Positions 29,146 to 35,546 of a stretch of 64,000 bases of DNA are shown here, piece by piece. Position 1 is the first letter of the stretch; every line of letters starts with the position of its first letter. This stretch comes from Longispora sp040681875 (GTDB taxonomy: Bacteria; Actinomycetota; Actinomycetes; Mycobacteriales; Micromonosporaceae): NCBI RefSeq assembly GCF_040681875.1, contig NZ_JBFAZP010000006.1, positions 1-64,000 of the forward strand. The letters run 5' to 3'. The notes under the pieces are model-generated. The model had not been told where the DNA came from and ran no database searches. It saw only the letters and a list, made by a program, of their open reading frames with translations. Position numbers and translations under genes: made by a program.

Positions 29146-30381
29146 ATGAGAATTCCGTGGCCCGCCGTCCTGCGTGAGGAGAGGCAGTTCGCGCTGCTGT
29201 TCGCGGGGCAGGCCTGGTCCAGCCTGGGTGACCGGGTGACGTTCGTGGCGTTGCCGTTCGCGGTGCTGTCCATCGGTGGCAGCGCGGCCGACGTGGGCTG
29301 GGTGATCGCGGCGGCCACGGTGCCGTTCCTGCTGTTCACCCTGGTGGGCGGGGTGTGGGCGGACCGGTTGCCCCGGCACCGGGTGATGCTGGTGTCCGAC
29401 ATCGTGCGGTGCGGGACGCAGGTGGTGGCCGCCGTGCTGCTGTTCACCGGGGACGCGCGGGTGTGGCACCTGGTCGCGCTGATGGGGATCTTCGGCACCG
29501 CCGACGCGTTCTTCAGTCCCGCGATGTCCGGGCTCGTGCCGTTGACGGTGTCGCCGGAGCGGTTGCAGGAGGCCAACGCGCTGCGCGGGTTCGTGATGTC
29601 GGCCGGGCTGGTGGCGGGGCCGGCGGTCGCGGGTGGGCTGGTGGTGGTGTTCGGGCCGGGCGGCGCACTCGCGGTCGACGCGCTGACGTTCGCGGTGAGC
29701 GCGGTGTACCTGGCCCGGTTGCGGCCCCGGGCGGGGACCGTGGAGGAGGCCGGCGACTTCCTGGCCGAGCTGCGCGACGGGTTCCGCGCGGTGCGGACCC
29801 GGTCCTGGGTGTGGTCGACCCTGACCGCCGCCGCCGTGTACCACCTGGTCGTCCTGCCCTCGGTCTTCGTTCTGGGCCCGGTGCTCGCCGAGCGGGAACT
29901 GGGCGGGGCGAAGGGCTGGGCGGTGGTGGTGGCCGCGTTCGGGGTCGGGTCGATCGTGGGCGACGTGATCGCGATGCGCTGGCGGCCGGCGCGTCCGCTG
30001 CTGGTGGCCGCCGCCGCGCTGACCGTCGCGTCGTGCCAGGCGCTGATCATCGGCGGGGCCGGGTCGCTGGCGGTGATCGCGGTGCTGGAGGGCGTGACCG
30101 GGGTGGCGGTGGCGTTGTTCTTCACGCTGTGGGAGACGGCGTTGCAGACCCACATTCCGGAGGGGTCGCTGTCGCGGGTGACGTCGTTCGATCTCCTCGT
30201 CACCGTGGGATCGATGCCCGTCGGTATGGCGCTGGCCGGTCCGGCGGCCGACGCGTTCGGGCTGCATCCGACGCTGATGGTGATGACGCTGGTCGGGGTG
30301 CCGTCGGCGCTCGCGCTGTTCGCCGTGCGGGGCGTGCGGCGGCTCGGGCGGGAGCCGGAAACCGCGCACGTTCGGATGTGA
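29146..30381 (+). CDS. MFS efflux transporter (EntS-like)
   Basis: A 411-residue major facilitator with about 12 transmembrane helices. It starts MRIPWPAVLREERQFALLFAGQAWS and carries the MFS-A-like loop GGVWADRLPRHRVM between helices 2 and 3. The arrangement resembles the enterobactin-exporter/DHA3 group, which exports siderophores, macrolides or other small molecules. No substrate can be named. An in-frame GTG at 29110 would add 12 residues; the ATG at 29146 better fits the family. It lies just upstream of the cobalamin-riboswitch unit but has its own 3' end before the riboswitch promoter. Confidence 0.87.
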   Translation: MRIPWPAVLREERQFALLFAGQAWSSLGDRVTFVALPFAVLSIGGSAADVGWVIAAATVPFLLFTLVGGVWADRLPRHRVMLVSDIVRCGTQVVAAVLLFTGDARVWHLVALMGIFGTADAFFSPAMSGLVPLTVSPERLQEANALRGFVMSAGLVAGPAVAGGLVVVFGPGGALAVDALTFAVSAVYLARLRPRAGTVEEAGDFLAELRDGFRAVRTRSWVWSTLTAAAVYHLVVLPSVFVLGPVLAERELGGAKGWAVVVAAFGVGSIVGDVIAMRWRPARPLLVAAAALTVASCQALIIGGAGSLAVIAVLEGVTGVAVALFFTLWETALQTHIPEGSLSRVTSFDLLVTVGSMPVGMALAGPAADAFGLHPTLMVMTLVGVPSALALFAVRGVRRLGREPETAHVRM

Positions 30382-30401
30382 TGAACAGCACTACGTTCGG
30401 G

Positions 30402-30430
30402 TTGACTGTGGAGCACTCTGCGTCGATGCT
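30402..30430 (+). promoter_or_regulatory. candidate promoter for the riboswitch-cbtBA transcript
   Basis: TTGACT (30402-30407), 17 bases, GATGCT (30425-30430). This resembles a vegetative promoter and would start transcription just before the riboswitch. Confidence 0.45.
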
Positions 30431-30454
30431 GGGTGCGCACAAATTAACAATGAG

Positions 30455-30605
30455 GCGACGGTGCGCAGGAACTCCGGTGTGAATCCGGGACGGTCCCGCC
30501 ACTGTGACCGGGGAGTTCTCCCTCGTACGCGGCCACTGCCCCACGGGCGGGAAGGCCGAGGGGTGACGACGATCCGGGAGTCAGGACACTGACCCGTCGT
30601 TCTCC
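30455..30605 (+). promoter_or_regulatory. cobalamin riboswitch
   Basis: The leader contains the conserved B12-box sequence family: GGAACTCCGGTGTGAATCCG (30469-30488), GGTCCCGCCACTGT (30492-30505), a GGAAGGCCGAGG-type segment around 30550, and GGAGTCAGGACACTG (about 30577-30591). These are the core and terminal elements of the cobalamin aptamer. It is followed by a G/C stem (30611-30630) abutting the ribosome site GGAGGAG at 30631, so control is probably at translation or by an overlapping stem. Bound cobalamin should shut off cbtBA. Confidence 0.93.
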
Positions 30606-30643
30606 CGATACCGGGGCGGGGACACCCCGGGGAGGAGTACCAG

Positions 30644-30880
30644 ATGGCTTCCTTGACCACTCCCGGTGCCGTCGCCGACACCGGAGCCGCTCTGCGCCCG
30701 GTCCGCGACGGCATCATCGTCGCCGTGGCGGTCGTGTTCGCGCTGCTCACGCTGTACGCGGTGTTCATCGACCAGGGCGCGCTGCTCGCCCCGCTGCTCG
30801 GCAAGTTGTCCTTCGACAGCAACTTCGTGCACGAGTTCGCCCACGACGCCCGGCACGTCGCCGGCGCCCCCTGCCACTGA
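30644..30880 (+). CDS. cbtB: cobalt transporter subunit CbtB
   Basis: A 78-residue protein with one transmembrane helix (about 22-43) and a histidine-rich C-terminus (NFVHEFAHDARHVAGAPCH) typical of CbtB. The histidines and terminal Cys-His probably handle Co2+. It lies directly behind the cobalamin riboswitch with ribosome site GGAGGAG, and its stop overlaps the cbtA start (TGATG), so the two are coupled. Confidence 0.9.
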   Translation: MASLTTPGAVADTGAALRPVRDGIIVAVAVVFALLTLYAVFIDQGALLAPLLGKLSFDSNFVHEFAHDARHVAGAPCH

Positions 30881-31614
30881 TGGCCTCCGTACTGTCGCTG
30901 CTCGGCCGGGGACTCCTGGCCGGCGGCGCCGCCGGTGTGCTCGCCGGCGGGTTCGCCCGACTGATCGCCGAACCGATCATGGACCGGGCCGTCGACATCG
31001 AGTCGGCCCGCTCGGCGGCGGCCGGCGAGGTCGGCGAGGAGGTGTTCACCCGGGGTGAGCAGCACTTCGGCCTCATGGTCGCGATGCTCGCCGTCGGCCT
31101 GGCCCTCGGCGCCCTGTTCGGCCTCGTGTACTTCCTGGTGCACCGCTCCGACCTCGACACCGACGTGTGGGGCCGTTCGCTGCGGCTCGCCACGGCCGGC
31201 CTGGTCGGCGTCTGGCTGCTGCCGTTCCTGCGCTACCCGGCGAACCCGCCCGGGGTCGGCAACGGCGACACGGTGGACGGTCGGACCGACGCCTGGCTCG
31301 CCGCCACGGTGATGGGGCTCGTCGCCGTCGCCGGGGCGCTGCTGCTGCACTCCTGGCTGGTCAGCCGGGGCGCGGCCACGCCCGTCCGGCACCTCGTCGT
31401 CGCGGCCGTGCCCGTGCTGGCGCTGGTGCTGATGTTCGTGATCCTGCCGAACAACCCGGACGCGATCGAGGTGCCGCCGAAGCTGCTGTGGGACTTCCGG
31501 GTCCTGGCGGCGGGCACGATGGTGATCCTGTGGATCGGGATGGGCGCGGTGCTCGGCCTGACCGGGCTGGTGCGGGCCCGGGCCACGGTTCCGGAGGCTG
31601 TCCCCGCCGCCTAG
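30880..31614 (+). CDS. cbtA: cobalt transporter subunit CbtA
   Basis: A 244-residue membrane protein with five to six transmembrane helices (for example GRGLLAGGAAGVLAGGFARLIAEP, EQHFGLMVAMLAVGLALGALFG, LATAGLVGVWLLPFLRYPANPPGVG in parts). The RYPANPPGVG stretch and glutamate-rich loop are CbtA features. With CbtB it is predicted to import cobalt for cobalamin synthesis. It ends 11 bases before a strong terminator. Confidence 0.9.
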   Translation: MASVLSLLGRGLLAGGAAGVLAGGFARLIAEPIMDRAVDIESARSAAAGEVGEEVFTRGEQHFGLMVAMLAVGLALGALFGLVYFLVHRSDLDTDVWGRSLRLATAGLVGVWLLPFLRYPANPPGVGNGDTVDGRTDAWLAATVMGLVAVAGALLLHSWLVSRGAATPVRHLVVAAVPVLALVLMFVILPNNPDAIEVPPKLLWDFRVLAAGTMVILWIGMGAVLGLTGLVRARATVPEAVPAA

Positions 31615-31624
31615 AACGACCTGT

Positions 31625-31666
31625 GCCTGCGGGCGCGACCCCCGGCAGGGGGTCGCGCCCGCAGGC
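31625..31666. terminator. strong bidirectional terminator after cbtA
   Basis: A perfect 19-bp stem (GCCTGCGGGCGCGACCCCC with its complement) and a GGCA loop, placed between the convergent cbtA and TDT transporter genes. Confidence 0.9.
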
Positions 31667-31669
31667 GTT

Positions 31670-32905
31670 TCACCGGAGGGCGGTGAGGGTGGCGCCCGGC
31701 TCCGTGGTCCGCGACCCGGGCGCGCCCGGCCCGACGGGCTCCAGGCCCGGGAACGGCGATCGGCCGGGGGCGGTCGGACCTGGGGTCTCCGTGCGGAACA
31801 GGGAGTACACGGTGCGGGTCGCGACCGTCGCCCAGGCCGCCACCAGCGCCACGAACAGCGCCACGGCCAGCACCGCGAACGCGGGGGAACCGGTCCGGTG
31901 CGCCAGTCCGGTCGCGGCCGTCACGCACGTCCCCACCGGGAACGTGAAGCTCCACCACGTCATCGTGAACGGGAGTCCGGCCCGGGCCGCGCGCGCCGTG
32001 AGCAGGCCGGCGAGCACGATCCAGAGCAGGGCGAAGCCGAAGACGGGTACGCCGTAGACCAGGCCGAAGAACTCCAGCGCGCGTGCCGTCGGGCCGGCCA
32101 CGGCGGTGTGCGCGGCGTCACCCAGCAGGTTCGCGGCGGTCACGGACTGGCCGAGCGGGCCGAGCACGATCCACAGGGTCGGGACGGCAGCGGCGGCCAG
32201 CGGCTCCCGGACCAGCCGGGCCCAGACCTGCGGCAGGATCGCGAGCGTGGCGACGAGGCTGACCCCGAACAGGGCGTAGCAGGCGAGCAGCAGGTCGAGG
32301 CGGGGCTGGCCGGCGGGCAGGTGCGGTACGAGGAGCGCGCCGGTGGACGCGGAGACCATCGGGGCGACGACGGGCAGCAGCCAGGTCGGGGAGGCCGGGG
32401 CGGGCCCGGGGCGGCTCATCATCCGGTACGGGACGGCGACGGCGCTGGCCAGGCCCAACAGGGTGCCGAGGGTCCACAGTACGGCGTCGACGGCGACGGC
32501 CAGTTCGGTGCCGAGCACGTCGCGGCCGAGGAGGAGCGCGCCCGCGCCGACGGTGAGCAGGGCCATGGGGGGCGCGCCGTGGAACTGGGCGGCGGAGTGG
32601 TCGACCGGTCCGCCGACATCGGATCCGGGCCGGCCCCCGTCGGCGGTGGGGTCCGGGGAGGCCACGGCGCGGGAGTGGCCCGCGATGTTCGTCTTCGTCG
32701 TGCGGCCGCCCCGGGTGCCGGCGGCCCGGCGGCGCGATCGGAGGTGGGCGGTGGTGACGGCGGCGAGGGCGAGGGCCGCGAGGAACCAGACGGCGACGGC
32801 GGCCGGGCGCAGGGCCGGGGCCGCGTACGGGAGGGTGGCCGCCGAGGTGGCGACGATGCCGGTGCCCATCACGGACGCGAACCAGTTCGGGCCGAAGTTC
32901 CTCAT
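31670..32905 (-). CDS. TDT-family transporter (TehA/C4-dicarboxylate type)
   Basis: A 411-residue protein with about ten transmembrane helices in the tellurite-resistance/dicarboxylate transporter fold. It opens with NWFASVMGTGIVATSA, the family's first-helix signature, and later has TWWSFTFPVGTCVTAATGLAH. A polar insertion of about 45 residues (RRRAAGTRGGRTTKTNIAGH...) between helices 2 and 3 is unusual. Substrates in the family include malate, sulfite and tellurite-related anions. No operon partner is present; it converges with cbtBA and is next to a regulator on the same strand. Confidence 0.85.
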   Translation of the reverse strand: MRNFGPNWFASVMGTGIVATSAATLPYAAPALRPAAVAVWFLAALALAAVTTAHLRSRRRAAGTRGGRTTKTNIAGHSRAVASPDPTADGGRPGSDVGGPVDHSAAQFHGAPPMALLTVGAGALLLGRDVLGTELAVAVDAVLWTLGTLLGLASAVAVPYRMMSRPGPAPASPTWLLPVVAPMVSASTGALLVPHLPAGQPRLDLLLACYALFGVSLVATLAILPQVWARLVREPLAAAAVPTLWIVLGPLGQSVTAANLLGDAAHTAVAGPTARALEFFGLVYGVPVFGFALLWIVLAGLLTARAARAGLPFTMTWWSFTFPVGTCVTAATGLAHRTGSPAFAVLAVALFVALVAAWATVATRTVYSLFRTETPGPTAPGRSPFPGLEPVGPGAPGSRTTEPGATLTALR

Positions 32906-32998
32906 GCACCCAGTCTCGGCCGCGTTTCCGCAGGTCGGTAGGCATCGGTTCCCTACCGGGCCATAGGGAAGTCCTATGGGCGGGCGGCGCGCGCGAGG

Positions 32999-33511
32999 TC
33001 AGCTCCCGGCGCGGCCCCGGGCCTCGTACTCGCGCCAGCGGTCGAGCATCCGCTCCGTCTCCTGGAGCATGTACGCGTAGAAGTTGCGCATCTCCGCCAG
33101 GCGCTCGCCGGCCGGGCTGTCGATGCCGGCGGCCGCGATCCCCTCGTCGGCGGCCTGCCGCATCACGTCGAGCACGTTGTTCTTGCTGGTCAGCAGAGTG
33201 GCCCAGGCGTCGGTCTGGAACCGGAAGTGGTCGCGGCGGCTGCCGGGGGCGGGCACCCGCTGGATCAGGCCGACGGTGATCAGGGTCTTGATCGCCCCGG
33301 ACACCGCGCCGGCGCTGACGTCGAGCTGGTCGGCGATCTCCCCGGCGGTCACGGTCTCCCGCTCGGCGAACAGGACGGCGCAGAAGACCCGGGCGGCCAT
33401 GCGTTGCATGCCGTTCTCGACGAAGACGAGGGCGAGCCGTTCGGCGGCGTCGTGCAGCGCGGTCGCGGGGCGGCGGGTCTCGGCGTCGGCTGGCCGGCGG
33501 GTCTCGGTCAT
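32999..33511 (-). CDS. GbsR/MarR-type winged-helix regulator
   Basis: A 170-residue regulator with a winged helix (about 35-110): MAARVFCAVLFAERETVTAG, EIADQLDVSAGAVSGAIKTL and RVPAPGSRRDHFRFQ, the pattern of MarR-like regulators of drug exporters. The C-terminal helical part (MLQETERMLDRWREYEARG) should dimerise. The start at 33511 is preceded by GGAGG. It is divergent from an ABC exporter, which it probably represses through the dyad at 33536-33561. Confidence 0.87.
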   Translation of the reverse strand: MTETRRPADAETRRPATALHDAAERLALVFVENGMQRMAARVFCAVLFAERETVTAGEIADQLDVSAGAVSGAIKTLITVGLIQRVPAPGSRRDHFRFQTDAWATLLTSKNNVLDVMRQAADEGIAAAGIDSPAGERLAEMRNFYAYMLQETERMLDRWREYEARGRAGS

Positions 33512-33535
33512 GACCCCAGCCTCCCACATCATTCG

Positions 33536-33561
33536 GAAGCTTTACAAGTTTGTGAAACTTC
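33536..33561. promoter_or_regulatory. operator dyad between regulator and ABC exporter
   Basis: A 26-base imperfect palindrome with 20 of 26 positions symmetric; the arms are GAAGCTTTACAA and TTGTGAAACTTC. It lies in the AT-rich gap between divergent starts (33511 and 33577) and probably overlaps the exporter promoter. Confidence 0.6.
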
Positions 33562-33576
33562 AGTAGTGTCCGAGTT

Positions 33577-34479
33577 ATGGAAACGGTGATCCAGCTCGAC
33601 GGGCTGGCCAAGACCTACGGACGCCGCCGGGGGCTCACGGAGCTCACCCTCGACGTACAACGTGGCGAAATATTTGGATATCTCGGGCCGAACGGCGCCG
33701 GGAAGTCCACCACCATCCGGCTCCTCCTCGACCTGATCCGGCCCACCGGCGGCACCGCCCGAGTGCTGGGCCTCGACCCCCGGGCCGACGCGGTCGCCCT
33801 GCACCGCCGCCTCGGCTACCTCGCGGGCGACTTCGTGGTCGACGGCCGGCAGACCGTCCGGGAGTGCCTGGCGTTCCTCGCGGCCCTGCGCGGCGACGGC
33901 GCGGCCGCCCGGATCCCGGCGCTCGCCGACCGGCTCGACCTCGACCTCACCGCGCGGATCCACAGCCTGTCCAAGGGCAACCGGCAGAAGGTCGGGCTGG
34001 TGCAGGCGTTCATGCACGCCCCCGAGCTGCTGATCCTCGACGAGCCGACGTCCGGGCTGGACCCGCTCGTGCAGCGCACGTTCCTGGAGCTGGTCACCGA
34101 GGCCCGGGACAACGGGCAGACCGTGTTCATGTCCTCGCACATCATGAGCGAGGTGCAGGCCGTCGCGGACCGGGTCGGCATCCTGCGCGAGGGCCGACTG
34201 GTCGCCCTCGACCGGGTGGAGAACATGCGCGAACGCGCCGTGCGCAAGGTGACCCTGACGTTCGACGCGCCGGTGGACCCGGCCGAGTTCGACCTGCCCG
34301 GGGTCACCGACCTGGCCGCCGACGGCAACGTGCTGACCTGCCGGGTCGCCGGCAGCCCGGACGCGCTGGTCAAGGCCGCCGCCCGGCACACCGTCACCGG
34401 GCTGCTCAGCGAGGAGCCCGACCTGGAGGAGCTGTTCCTCACCTACTACCAGCACGAGGGGGCCGGCCATGTCGCGTAA
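33577..34479 (+). CDS. ABC exporter ATP-binding protein
   Basis: A 300-residue ABC ATPase of the multidrug/DrrA-like group. Walker A is GPNGAGKSTT near residue 41, the signature is LSKGNRQKVGL (a common variant of LSGGQ), Walker B is LLILDEPTSGLDP, and the H-loop is MSSHIMSE. The C-terminal extension after about residue 215 is typical of DrrA-like proteins. It overlaps the permease gene by 11 bases. Confidence 0.93.
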   Translation: METVIQLDGLAKTYGRRRGLTELTLDVQRGEIFGYLGPNGAGKSTTIRLLLDLIRPTGGTARVLGLDPRADAVALHRRLGYLAGDFVVDGRQTVRECLAFLAALRGDGAAARIPALADRLDLDLTARIHSLSKGNRQKVGLVQAFMHAPELLILDEPTSGLDPLVQRTFLELVTEARDNGQTVFMSSHIMSEVQAVADRVGILREGRLVALDRVENMRERAVRKVTLTFDAPVDPAEFDLPGVTDLAADGNVLTCRVAGSPDALVKAAARHTVTGLLSEEPDLEELFLTYYQHEGAGHVA

Positions 34480-35260
34480 CGTCTTCACCAAGACCCTGTG
34501 GGACGCCCGGCGCTCCCTGCTCGGCTGGTCGGTGGGCACCACGCTGGTCGCCCTGATGTACGCGAGCTTCTTCCCCTCCATGTCCGGCGGCGCGATGGCC
34601 GACGCGCTGAAGAACCTCCCGGACGCGTTGAAGGAGGGCTTCCACCTCGACGACCTGGGCTCCGCCGCCGGGTACCTGGGGGCGAACACCTTCGGCATCG
34701 TCGTACCCCTCCTCGTGTTGTTCTACGGCGCGTCCACCGGCGCGCGGGCCGTCGCCGGGGACGAGGAGTCCGGCCAGCTCGACCTGCTGCTGGCGCACCC
34801 GTTGAGCCGCACGAGCCTGGTGCTGCAACGGTTCGGGGCGCTGGTCGCCGGGTCGACCGGGATCGCGGTGCTGGTGTTCGTCGGGCTGGTCGCGATCCGG
34901 GGCGCGGCGGAGCTCGGGTCGGTGTCGGTGACCAACCTGGCCGCGCAGTGCCTGAACCTGGCCCTGCTGGGCATCCTGTTCGGGGCGCTGGCGCTGTGCG
35001 CGGGGAGCGTCGTGGGGCGGCGCGGGCTGGTGTTCGCGACCACGGCCGCCGTCGGGGTGCTCACCTACGCGGCGAACAGCTTCGGGGCACAGCTCGGCCT
35101 GGGCTGGACCCGCAACGTGTCCCCGTTCCACTACTACCTGGGCGGGTCGCCGCTGAAGAACGGGTTCCAGTGGGGCGACGCCGGGATCCTGGCCGCCGCC
35201 TCCCTGGTCCTGGTCGGGATCGGGCTGTGGGCGTTCAACCGGCGCGACATCAACACGTGA
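34469..35260 (+). CDS. ABC-2 type exporter permease
   Basis: A 263-residue permease with six predicted helices (first near 17-36, GWSVGTTLVALMYASFFPSM; others near 75-95, 128-150, 160-185, 190-210 and 235-255). The EESGQLDLLLAHPLSR loop is the ABC-2 permease intracellular segment. It forms a full exporter with the upstream ATPase. The substrate is unknown; control by the divergent GbsR/MarR-like gene suggests an antibiotic or osmotic-type inducer. Confidence 0.9.
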   Translation: MSRNVFTKTLWDARRSLLGWSVGTTLVALMYASFFPSMSGGAMADALKNLPDALKEGFHLDDLGSAAGYLGANTFGIVVPLLVLFYGASTGARAVAGDEESGQLDLLLAHPLSRTSLVLQRFGALVAGSTGIAVLVFVGLVAIRGAAELGSVSVTNLAAQCLNLALLGILFGALALCAGSVVGRRGLVFATTAAVGVLTYAANSFGAQLGLGWTRNVSPFHYYLGGSPLKNGFQWGDAGILAAASLVLVGIGLWAFNRRDINT

Positions 35261-35286
35261 GGGGCTGAGGCGCGAGCCTCGAAGAC

Positions 35287-35319
35287 GTGGTGCCCGCCGG
35301 GTATGATGGCGGGCACCAC
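35287..35319. terminator. hairpin after the ABC exporter, with a -10-like loop
   Basis: A 12-bp perfect stem (GTGGTGCCCGCC and complement) with loop GGGTATGAT. The loop contains TATGAT (35302-35307), a good -10 element, so the same site may end the exporter transcript and start the valS leader transcript. Confidence 0.65.
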
Positions 35320-35347
35320 CGTGTGGATCTCGCCTGAGGGAGGACCG

Positions 35348-35407
35348 ATGACCGTCTCGACGTCACGTCACCGTTCCCTGGGCACGCGGCGAGTAGTGGG
35401 CGGGTAG
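35348..35407 (+). CDS. putative leader peptide upstream of valS
   Basis: A 19-codon ORF (MTVSTSRHRSLGTRRVVGG) with an excellent ribosome site GAGGGAGG six bases upstream and TAG at 35405. Near its end are tandem valine codons GTA GTG; GTA is rare in this genome. Immediately after, GCGGGT-AGC-ACCCGC can form a hairpin overlapping the stop codon. The layout resembles ribosome-mediated attenuation, where valyl-tRNA shortage stalls the ribosome and changes leader folding. It starts about 34 bases after the predicted transcription start and 140 bases before valS. Confidence 0.5.
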   Translation: MTVSTSRHRSLGTRRVVGG

Positions 35408-35458
35408 CACCCGCTCCCCCAGCTCGTCCTTTTCCCGTTTCCGCGCCCCACGCGTCGC

Positions 35459-35512
35459 CGCGCACCGGCGCGCCCCGGGTCGTGCCCTCGACCCGGTAGC
35501 CCCGGTGCCGCG
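35459..35512 (+). promoter_or_regulatory. structured valS leader hairpins
   Basis: An outer stem (CGCGCACCGG at 35459-35468 with CCGGTG-C-CGCG at 35502-35512) encloses a 6-bp hairpin GGGTCG/CGACCC (35477-35494). It lies between the leader ORF and the valS start, so it could act as anti-terminator or translation block. There is no U-tract and no T-box consensus. Confidence 0.4.
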
Positions 35513-35546
35513 CGGTACTGGTCGCATGCCCGCGAGAGGTTCCACC

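Noticed and set aside
28784..29149. Plus-strand 121-codon frame before the MFS gene
   Set aside because: It is Arg/Pro/Gly-rich, without ribosome site or homologous features; treated as intergenic.
35461..35520. T-box riboswitch for valS
   Set aside because: GGTGCCGCG resembles part of the T-box, but the conserved stretch and a specifier loop are missing; the leader ORF explains the region better.
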